A DNA stretch of 7,849 nt, from contig CABSEO010000082.1 in assembly GCA_902476665.1 (NCBI GenBank), positions 1 to 7,849 of the forward strand, given 5' to 3'. A model generated the notes under the pieces. The model was given only the letters and a program-made list of their open reading frames with translations. It searched no databases and was not told where the DNA came from. Source of the stretch: an uncultured Emergencia sp. (GTDB lineage Bacteria > Bacillota > Clostridia > Peptostreptococcales > Anaerovoracaceae). Shown here in pieces: positions 1 through 5,045 of this stretch; the first letter of the stretch is position 1; the number at the start of each line of letters is the position of its first letter. Made by a program: the position numbers and the translations under genes.

Positions 1-168
1 AGCCTCTGCAGGTACTGCTGATGCGTTCTTCACTGCTTTTTCCCCCGGTTCGGGAATGAAACGAAACAATGATATGATGCAGCTGATTACAATCAGCATA
101 AGAAAGACAATGCCCATACCAAGCAGCGTATTCATGCCCGCCTTTGCAAATATTTCTGTCAGACTCAT
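1..168 (-). CDS. OadG-family small subunit of a sodium-pump decarboxylase (partial, runs off left edge)
   Basis: The first 56 residues are present; the C-terminus lies outside the window. The protein begins MSLTEIFAKAGMNTLLGMG, followed by one strongly hydrophobic segment (about residues 14-36, ending SLFRFIP) and the start of a charged/Ala-Pro linker (PEPGEKAV...). A 'NT-LGMG-VF' entry into a single membrane helix ending in LF-FIP is typical of the OadG/MmdD gamma (delta) chain, Pfam OAD_gamma. In known complexes this small membrane protein anchors the carboxyltransferase to the beta-subunit sodium pump. The start is fixed by AAGGAGG at 174-180, 5 nt before the ATG. That site overlaps the stop codon of the upstream carboxyltransferase gene, so the two should be co-transcribed and probably translationally coupled. 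The beta subunit and biotin carrier, not seen here, are expected further left. Which substrate-specific complex it belongs to cannot be told from this protein. Confidence 0.85.
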   Translation of the reverse strand, partial: MSLTEIFAKAGMNTLLGMGIVFLMLIVISCIISLFRFIPEPGEKAVKNASAVPAEA

Positions 169-173
169 AGCTG

Positions 174-180
174 CCTCCTT
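174..180 (-). promoter_or_regulatory. Shine-Dalgarno of the OadG-family gene, overlapping the upstream stop codon
   Basis: The minus strand reads AAGGAGG, 5 nt before the ATG at 168-166. Its first two bases are the last two of the upstream TAA stop (181-179). Ribosomes terminating on the carboxyltransferase message therefore sit on this site, the usual arrangement for translational coupling of complex subunits. Confidence 0.8.
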
Positions 181-1534
181 AATAAAGATTGGCGAAAGTC
201 TCAAAAGCGCCTACTAAATATTTGCGAGTTTCTGCCGGTCTGATAACCTTATCTGCATAGCCGTGCCGCGCAAGTGCCTGTGCACTGCTGTGAGTCCGGG
301 CATATGCCTGTGCCCGCTCATCCAGCACTGAGGCTTCCGCATTTGGATAGAGAATCTCCGCCGCCTGCCTTGGGTTGATAATATTTACGTTGGCATGCTC
401 CCACATGAATACATAATCTGCACCCAGTCCCTTGCTATTCATCATGCTGTATGCGCTGCCATAGATTTCTCCGGTTATCAGGTTCACCTTTGGAACTTTT
501 GCACAGGCCAGTGCACGAATCATACGCCCTGCTGCTTTCGGCAGATAGATTTCCTGCTCGTCTGACGTGTCAAATCCTTCTGTATCAGTAATAGTGAGAA
601 TCGGAATATGATATCTGTCACAAAGACGAATAAAATAAGCCGCCTTGTCAAATCCTTCAGCACTCATGCGTCCGCTGCCATTTTGTCCCTTATGATTTGC
701 TACTGCTCCGACTACATTACCATTAAGCCGGATAAACCCCGTTACCATTTCCTTACCCGCTTCTCTTCTTGTTTCAAAGAAAAACCGGTCATCTGAAATC
801 TCCTGCAGAATGCCTCTTCCGTCACCCTGTCTGCTTTCAATTTCTGGACAGAGACGATTGAGATCATCCGTACACGCAGACTGCTGCGGCAGAGTATGTG
901 TATTTGAAGGAAGCAGTCCGATGAGTGTTCTGACAGACGTGATAATCTCGTCGCAGCTCAGTTTACCGTCGGTAAAATCTTCCTGTCCTGTGATCTGCGA
1001 AAAACTCCTGTCTATAAGATTCTTTGAATTAAGAAACAGATTGCCTTTTTCTTTCTCGACAAAGACAAAATCCGCCATATTAGCAGCAATTGACATTCCG
1101 CCACCGCATCTTCCCACTACAGCCATCAGCTGTGGAATAGATTCACAGGCTGCAGCCTGCAGCCTGTACAGTCCTGCAAACTGATTCAGGCCGTCAAGTG
1201 CCTCTTCAATACGAAAACCGTGACAGTCTAAAAGTCCGATGACGGGTGCTTTTGCACGGAGCGCCTGCCTGTAGAGCCTGCGAAGCTTCTGTCCGTGCAT
1301 TTCTCCAAAAGTGCCGCCCATGATTTCTCCGTCCTGGCAGAATATATAGACAAGCTTGCCGTCAATAGTTCCATATCCTGTAATCACTCCATCTGAAGGC
1401 TGTGGTTCTTTTGGCGCATAAAAATCGGTCAGCCTTGCGGTGACCTCTTCTCCCATTTCCATAAAACTGCCTTTATCTAAAATCTGATGAATTTTCTTCT
1501 GTGCCTGGGTCAAATTTTCCCGTTCCATAAACAA
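179..1534 (-). CDS. Divergent acyl-CoA carboxyltransferase, probable alpha subunit of a biotin-dependent sodium-pump decarboxylase
   Basis: A carboxyl_trans-family protein (the MmdA / propionyl-CoA carboxylase beta fold) with two crotonase-like halves. The N-half holds GTIDGKLVYIFCQD, FGEMHGQKLRRLYRQAL and the first oxyanion-type loop GRCGGGMS (about residues 141-148), where the family usually has GPCAGG. The C-half holds ATVPKV-like CAKVPKVNLITGEIYGSAY (second loop, about 353-362), GADYVFMW and INPRQAAEILY, and ends in the family's DKVIxPxETR tail. At 451 aa it is shorter than the usual ~510, and the common PGF-PG-QE stretch is altered to EGFDTSDEQE. The reading frame is intact. In known pumps this subunit moves CO2 from an acyl-CoA or oxo acid to biotin; the immediately downstream OadG-type gene supports that role. 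The acyl substrate is unknown. The start is ambiguous: TTG at 1534 lies 5 nt after AAGGTG, while ATG at 1528 lies 11 nt after it and gives 449 aa. Confidence 0.83.
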   Translation of the reverse strand: MFMERENLTQAQKKIHQILDKGSFMEMGEEVTARLTDFYAPKEPQPSDGVITGYGTIDGKLVYIFCQDGEIMGGTFGEMHGQKLRRLYRQALRAKAPVIGLLDCHGFRIEEALDGLNQFAGLYRLQAAACESIPQLMAVVGRCGGGMSIAANMADFVFVEKEKGNLFLNSKNLIDRSFSQITGQEDFTDGKLSCDEIITSVRTLIGLLPSNTHTLPQQSACTDDLNRLCPEIESRQGDGRGILQEISDDRFFFETRREAGKEMVTGFIRLNGNVVGAVANHKGQNGSGRMSAEGFDKAAYFIRLCDRYHIPILTITDTEGFDTSDEQEIYLPKAAGRMIRALACAKVPKVNLITGEIYGSAYSMMNSKGLGADYVFMWEHANVNIINPRQAAEILYPNAEASVLDERAQAYARTHSSAQALARHGYADKVIRPAETRKYLVGAFETFANLY

Positions 1535-1552
1535 TCGCGCACCTTACCTTTC

Positions 1553-1560
1553 CAAATTTG
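1553..1560. other. CAAATTTG palindrome at the predicted transcription start of the carboxyltransferase operon
   Basis: A perfect 8-bp palindrome lies just downstream of the predicted -10 (1571-1566), close to the expected +1. The same half-site, CAAATTT, forms the dyad upstream of the PEP carboxykinase promoter (4903-4921). An operator role is inference only; in AT-rich DNA an 8-bp match can occur by chance. Confidence 0.3.
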
Positions 1561-1565
1561 ACTCT

Positions 1566-1594
1566 ATTTTAGCCATCGGAAAAATACTTTGCAA
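1566..1594 (-). promoter_or_regulatory. Sigma-A-type promoter of the carboxyltransferase/OadG operon
   Basis: On the minus strand -35 TTGCAA (1594-1589) and -10 TAAAAT (1571-1566) are separated by exactly 17 nt. Predicted transcription start is near 1559, giving a leader of about 25-30 nt with AAGGTG at 1545-1540. Upstream DNA (about 1602-1726) is very AT-rich, with A/T runs at 1644-1665 that could bend DNA or act as an UP-like element; no gene is visible there. Confidence 0.6.
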
Positions 1595-1601
1595 TACTTT
1601 G
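1583..1601. repeat. Tandem 9-bp direct repeat overlapping the -35 box (operator candidate)
   Basis: AATACTTTG occurs at 1583-1591 and again at 1593-1601, a period of 10 bp, so both copies face the same side of the helix. The -35 hexamer (1589-1594) spans the junction of the copies. A protein bound here would block RNA polymerase or contact it directly. The PucR-type regulator encoded next upstream is the obvious candidate ligand, but that is inference. Confidence 0.5.
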
Positions 1602-1726
1602 GAAAAAGTGCTAAATATTTTAAGAAATTACCGTGTGCAAGTTAATTTTTTTAATTTTTTAAAGAAAATAGTTTAAAATCCATATTACTTTTTAAAGACG
1701 TAAACAACCGAAGATTTTTCCGGTAT

Positions 1727-1773
1727 AAAAATACCACAGTAAGATCAGATGTTTGTCCTTTCTTTTACTGTGG
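1727..1773 (-). terminator. Terminator of the PucR-type regulator gene (long loop, bidirectional look)
   Basis: A perfect 9-bp stem, CCACAGTAA (1734-1742) with TTACTGTGG (1765-1773), encloses a 22-nt loop. On the minus strand it is followed by TATTTTTAT, and on the plus strand by GCTTTTTATT, so it could act in both directions. It lies 23 nt after the regulator's stop codon. The loop is longer than in textbook terminators. Confidence 0.7.
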
Positions 1774-1796
1774 CTTTTTATTCTTAACTTATATAT

Positions 1797-2960
1797 TTAC
1801 TCCATACTGCCTCTCAGCAGATAAATACGCACCGCTGCAGAAATCTCGGCGTAAAATTCTAATTCCGTCTTCTTTTCAGACCCAATCATTTCCCTGATTC
1901 TTGACAGACGGTAACGAACTGTATTCTGATGACAGCCGCAATCAATGGCCGTGGCTGTAATATCTCCGTTATTAATGACAAAAATCCTGAGCGTATTCAT
2001 CAAGTCATCTTTGTCCAGAATCGGTCCAAGAAGAGAAGTGGCATACTGATTCAGAGCGTAATTTTCCTGCAAGGGTACCAGATACTGAAAGGCACCAATC
2101 TCATCGTATTCAGGATAATCTTTTTTGCCTGCAATACATGCCATACAAGTATAATAGCTTTCACGAAAACAGCGGTCCAATTGCTCATAGGGACGATAGA
2201 TACGACTTCTGCAGATATACAGCTGTTTCACAGGAATGGACAGACTGTCTATGATTTCTTTCAGAATTACTTCAAACTTACTTTTTTCCGGATGCGCGCC
2301 TGTCATAAGAATGAAAATTCCCTTATTATACCGACATAGAATACATTTGTCCTTCAACGTCTTGCTCAGATAATAATTCCGGAGAATTCGCTCCATATCT
2401 ACTGACTTTACATCCTCCTTTTCCTTCAGATAAACCGCTCTTGTATACTGGCGAAATAAAAGTGAAACACCTTTACTGATTCGCAAAACTTCATCCTTAG
2501 GCAGTTTATTCTCAATCATCAGTTTAATATTCTGATCAGTAAGTATCTGACTGTCATCTTTTTGTACAGCGTCCATGATTTCATATATGATGTTTTCAAA
2601 ATACACATCCTGCCCAAAACAGAAAATAGGAAAACCGTGTTCCTCACAAAAATCAATGGCATCCTGCGGCAGCTCATCATAAATGATATTTTTAAAGGCA
2701 AGAGCTGACGTGCCTGCTTCATAAAGTACCTTTACTGCTTTGAGAATTCTGCTTTTATCCTGTTGTGCAAAAAGTAGGCTGGAAATCACGAAACTTTCTT
2801 TTTCAAAAGGTGTCTCGTTATGGTATTCAATATCAGGAACAAATTCATAATCAGCAATTCCTGCTGAGCAAACCGCCCTGTCCAGTCCTTTTTCCCCAGC
2901 AATCAGTTTCATTTCTTTCATGCTCTGCAGCTGCAGTATATCTCTTACGCTTAATGCCAT
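1797..2960 (-). CDS. PucR/CdaR-type transcriptional regulator
   Basis: 387 aa. Residues about 4-125 match the PucR N-terminal domain (VRDILQL, then IAGEKGLDRAVCSAGIADYEF, and a later FCEEHGFPIF segment). Residues about 140-300 form a divergent middle region like the GGDEF-related domain of CdaR proteins, without a GGDEF motif. The C-terminus (about 319-376) is the PucR-type helix-turn-helix: LMNTLRIFVINNGDITATA, then HQNTVRYRLSRIREMIG. It is shorter than many PucR proteins (around 500 aa or more). Relatives sense metabolites and control purine, sugar-diacid or amino-acid catabolic genes, usually next to their own gene. No purine genes are nearby; the downstream carboxyltransferase operon on the same strand is the likeliest target. 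The ATG at 2960 is preceded by GAAAGGA at 7 nt spacing. Only 35 nt separate it from the pckG terminator stem and no convincing promoter is visible, so read-through from pckG may supply transcription. The ligand is unknown. Confidence 0.85.
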   Translation of the reverse strand: MALSVRDILQLQSMKEMKLIAGEKGLDRAVCSAGIADYEFVPDIEYHNETPFEKESFVISSLLFAQQDKSRILKAVKVLYEAGTSALAFKNIIYDELPQDAIDFCEEHGFPIFCFGQDVYFENIIYEIMDAVQKDDSQILTDQNIKLMIENKLPKDEVLRISKGVSLLFRQYTRAVYLKEKEDVKSVDMERILRNYYLSKTLKDKCILCRYNKGIFILMTGAHPEKSKFEVILKEIIDSLSIPVKQLYICRSRIYRPYEQLDRCFRESYYTCMACIAGKKDYPEYDEIGAFQYLVPLQENYALNQYATSLLGPILDKDDLMNTLRIFVINNGDITATAIDCGCHQNTVRYRLSRIREMIGSEKKTELEFYAEISAAVRIYLLRGSME

Positions 2961-2984
2961 ATGTTTTCCTTTCTCTGTAATGAT

Positions 2985-3019
2985 ATAAAATATAAGAGCC
3001 CTGCAGCATTGCAGGGCTC
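2985..3019 (-). terminator. Terminator of the PEP carboxykinase gene
   Basis: A perfect 10-bp GC-rich stem, GAGCCCTGCA (2996-3005) with TGCAGGGCTC (3010-3019), has a 4-nt loop and is followed on the minus strand by TTATATTTTAT. It begins 8 nt after the pckG stop. The U-tract is interrupted by A residues, so termination may be incomplete; that would let some transcription continue into the PucR-type gene. Confidence 0.8.
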
Positions 3020-3027
3020 AAAGCACA

Positions 3028-4791
3028 TTACAGAATCTGTTCCTTCAGCTTATCAAAGTTTTCGGTAATTTCCTTCGGAAGCCATGAGAACTGGCTGTAG
3101 AAGGCTTCAATATCCTTGATCTCGTCCTTCCATACTTCTTTATCTACACTCAGAAGTTTTTCCATTGTTTCTTCTGAAATATCCAGTCCCTCAGTATCAA
3201 TGTCTCCAGGCTTCGGTTCATAGCCCAGCGGAGTCTCCACTGCATCTACTGTATGCTTGCAGCGATGCAGCATCCAGAGGATTACTCTCAGATTATCTCC
3301 GAATCCCGGCCACAGGAATTCATCATCGTCTCCTGTTCTGAACCAGTTTACATGGAAGATTTCAGGTGGATTGGTCATTTTCTTGCCCATATCAATCCAA
3401 TGCTGGAAATATTCGGCCATATTATAACCGCAGAACGGCAGCATCGCCATCGGATCATGTCTGACTACACCCACTTTACCGTTAGCAGCCGCTGTGGTTT
3501 CAGAAGCCATGGCAGAACCGATAAATACGCCGTGGTTCCAGTCTCTTGCCTGATAAACAAGCGGCTCAGCCTTAGCCCGTCTGCCGCCGAAAATAATAGC
3601 GGAAATTGGAACACCTTCCCCTGTTTTAAATTCATCAGCAATAGTCGGGCAGTTTTCTGCAGGAGCTGTAAATCTGGAATTCGGATGTGCGCCCTTCTCT
3701 GTGGAAGTCTTTCCGTTCCAAGGATTTCCCAACCAGTCTTCTCCGTTTTCAGGCGGATTCTTATCCAGTTTTTCCCACCATACCGTATTATCATCCAGAT
3801 TTCTGGCTACATTGGTAAAAATAGTGTTTTTCTGAGTAGTCTTCAGTGCATTAGGGTTGGACTTTTCATTGGTTCCCGGCGCTACTCCGAAGAATCCATT
3901 TTCCGGATTTACCGCATACAGTCTTCCGTCACTGCCTATTCTCAGCCATGAGATATCGTCTCCGATTGTTGAGATCTTATAGCCTTTATCTTTAAAGTAT
4001 TTCGGCGGTGTCAGCATTGCCAGATTGGTCTTGCCACAGGCACTTGGAAATGCACCGCAGACATATTTTGCCTCGCCTTTGCTGTTTTCTATCTTCAGAA
4101 TCAGCATATGCTCTGCCATCCATCCCTCCTGTCTGCCCAGATAGGAGCCGATACGCAGAGCCAGGCACTTCTTGCCCAGCAGCACGTTGCCGCCATAGGC
4201 AGAATTGATGGACCAGATAGTGTTATCTTCAGGAAAATGAGCAATATATTTCTCCTGCTCATTGATCTGTGCTTTAGAGTGCAGGCACTTTGTAAAATCA
4301 GCACCCTCATTGAGCAGATCAATGACTTTTCCGCCTACATGAGTCATGATTGCCATACTCAGTACAACATAGATAGAGTCTGTCAGTTCAATTCCAATCT
4401 TTGAAAATTCTGTTCCCGGCACACCCATAGAAAACGGAATCACATACATTGTTCTTCCCTTCATGGATCCGTCAAAAAGTTTGCGCAGCTTCGCGTACAT
4501 TTCTTCAGGCTGCACCCAGTTATTTGTAGGACCCGCATCTTCTTTTCTGCTGGTACAGATTACGGTTCTCTTCTCATCTCTTGCAACATCTTTCGGATTA
4601 GTACGGTAATATAAACAACCCGGAAGTTTCTCACGATTCAGCTCAATCATCTCACCGGTAGCCAGTGACAGCTTCTTAATCTCCTCCAGCTGCTCTTTGC
4701 TGCCGTCTATCCATACGATTTCTTCCGGTTTGGTTAATTCCGCCATTTCCTTGACCCAGTCGCATACAGACTGGTTTGTTATCATTGTCAT
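3028..4791 (-). CDS. pckG: Phosphoenolpyruvate carboxykinase, GTP-dependent
   Basis: 587 aa, full length for the GTP-type family. The enzyme interconverts oxaloacetate + GTP with PEP + GDP + CO2 in the cytosol. Visible landmarks: SRKEDAGPTNNW (81-92), KGRTMYVIPFSMG (111-123), SAYGGN (197-202), GKKCLALR (206-213), AEHMLIL (226-232), the P-loop AFPSACGKTNLAM (247-259) with reactive Cys252 and Lys254, GDDISW (277-282), IIFGGRR (399-405), and FLWPGFGDNLRV (492-503). By alignment to the vertebrate enzyme, Lys208, His228 and an Asp of the GDD motif are the expected metal ligands, and all are kept. The ATG at 4791 (MTMITNQSV...) is chosen because AGGAG lies 8 nt upstream; an in-frame ATG at 4857 has no such site and its 22-residue extension is not family-like. 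It has its own promoter and terminator. Direction in the cell could be gluconeogenic or anaplerotic; in fermenters either is possible. Confidence 0.97.
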   Translation of the reverse strand: MTMITNQSVCDWVKEMAELTKPEEIVWIDGSKEQLEEIKKLSLATGEMIELNREKLPGCLYYRTNPKDVARDEKRTVICTSRKEDAGPTNNWVQPEEMYAKLRKLFDGSMKGRTMYVIPFSMGVPGTEFSKIGIELTDSIYVVLSMAIMTHVGGKVIDLLNEGADFTKCLHSKAQINEQEKYIAHFPEDNTIWSINSAYGGNVLLGKKCLALRIGSYLGRQEGWMAEHMLILKIENSKGEAKYVCGAFPSACGKTNLAMLTPPKYFKDKGYKISTIGDDISWLRIGSDGRLYAVNPENGFFGVAPGTNEKSNPNALKTTQKNTIFTNVARNLDDNTVWWEKLDKNPPENGEDWLGNPWNGKTSTEKGAHPNSRFTAPAENCPTIADEFKTGEGVPISAIIFGGRRAKAEPLVYQARDWNHGVFIGSAMASETTAAANGKVGVVRHDPMAMLPFCGYNMAEYFQHWIDMGKKMTNPPEIFHVNWFRTGDDDEFLWPGFGDNLRVILWMLHRCKHTVDAVETPLGYEPKPGDIDTEGLDISEETMEKLLSVDKEVWKDEIKDIEAFYSQFSWLPKEITENFDKLKEQIL

Positions 4792-4799
4792 AAATTTTT

Positions 4800-4815
4800 C
4801 TCCTTTTCTCCTTTT
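4800..4815 (-). promoter_or_regulatory. Duplicated Shine-Dalgarno of pckG
   Basis: The minus strand carries AAAAGGAG twice in perfect tandem (4815-4808 and 4807-4800). The inner copy is 8 nt from the ATG and must be the working site; the outer copy is 16 nt away and could only be a standby site or a chance duplication. This decides the start at 4791 over the upstream ATG. Confidence 0.6.
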
Positions 4816-4829
4816 TATAACAATTGAGG

Positions 4830-4847
4830 CCGCTTCGGCGGAAGCAG
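4830..4847 (-). other. Leader hairpin in the pckG 5' untranslated region
   Basis: In the message, CUGCUUC (4847-4841) pairs with GAAGCGG (4836-4830) through seven pairs including one G-U, with a CGCC tetraloop. An alternative, shorter hairpin, CCGC-CGAA-GCGG, uses overlapping bases. There is no following U-run, so it is not a terminator. It sits between the predicted start near 4866 and the ribosome binding site; a stabilising or folding-switch role is only possible, not shown. Confidence 0.4.
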
Positions 4848-4872
4848 TCCAGCACATTATTCATACAGGATC

Positions 4873-4901
4873 ATTCTATACCACTTTATCAGATTTGTCA
4901 C
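4873..4901 (-). promoter_or_regulatory. Sigma-A-type promoter of pckG
   Basis: On the minus strand -35 GTGACA (4901-4896) and -10 TAGAAT (4878-4873) have 17-nt spacing, each matching five of six consensus bases. The predicted start is near 4866, giving a leader of about 75 nt. The -35 is embedded in the dyad array described separately. Confidence 0.6.
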
Positions 4902-4921
4902 GCAAATTTAACATAAATTTG
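4893..4921. promoter_or_regulatory. Interlocking AT-rich dyads at the pckG promoter (operator candidate)
   Basis: Two inverted repeats share a half-site. One is ATTTG (4893-4897), 5 nt, CAAAT (4903-4907), lying over the -35 box. The other is CAAATTT (4903-4909), 5 nt (AACAT), AAATTTG (4915-4921), a perfect 7-bp dyad just upstream of the -35, centred about 46 nt before the predicted start. Both have 5-nt spacers and their centres are 12 bp apart. The arrangement would suit a dimeric regulator that represses at one site and activates at the other. No regulator is identified. Confidence 0.45.
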
Positions 4922-4992
4922 ATATTTAGTTCTCTGTTTTCCAAAACTACTTTTTCCTCACCCTGGGACATTCGGATTCCCGTTTTCATTGA

Positions 4993-5024
4993 AAAGAACC
5001 TTCAGCGGACACTAATGGTTCTTT
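4993..5024 (-). terminator. Terminator of argH
   Basis: An 8-bp stem, AAAGAACC (4993-5000) with GGTTCTTT (5017-5024), encloses a 16-nt loop that can fold further by a few pairs. On the minus strand the stem itself ends in a T-run, TTCTTTTC. It starts 21 nt after the argH stop. The U-tract is short, so efficiency is uncertain. Confidence 0.6.
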
Positions 5025-5045
5025 CTTATCGTGATTTTCCTTATT

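Noticed and set aside
179..1534. Frameshift or truncation as the cause of the short carboxyltransferase
   Set aside because: Both halves of the fold, the final DKVIxPxETR-like tail and a coupled downstream start are present in one intact frame.
1690..1712. Catabolite-responsive (cre-like) element around AAAGACGTAAACA
   Set aside because: It has at least two mismatches at conserved cre positions and lies over 100 nt upstream of the predicted start, so it is not convincing.
1602..1726. A small RNA or small protein gene in the AT-rich gap before the carboxyltransferase operon
   Set aside because: No frame with a ribosome binding site, no stable structure beyond the regulator's terminator, and only a weak second promoter (TTGCAC at about 1640) were found.
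3253..3951. 232-codon open frame on the plus strand inside pckG
   Set aside because: It lies entirely antisense to the strongly conserved PEP carboxykinase, has no recognisable domain, and is explained by codon bias of the real gene. The same applies to the plus-strand frames inside argH, the regulator, the carboxyltransferase and the deiminase-family gene.
4730..4737. TTGGTTAA, resembling the core of the Bacillus subtilis PucR box
   Set aside because: It lies inside the pckG coding sequence, where it encodes conserved-looking residues, not at a promoter; a short motif like this is expected by chance.
4792..4857. 22-residue N-terminal extension of PEP carboxykinase
   Set aside because: The extension would translate the ribosome binding sites and leader hairpin and is not like the family's N-terminus; the ATG at 4791 has an ideal SD.
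4676..4864. Possible 62-aa leader peptide upstream of and overlapping pckG
   Set aside because: No ribosome binding site precedes its ATG at 4864, it overlaps pckG out of frame, and the product has no recognisable features.
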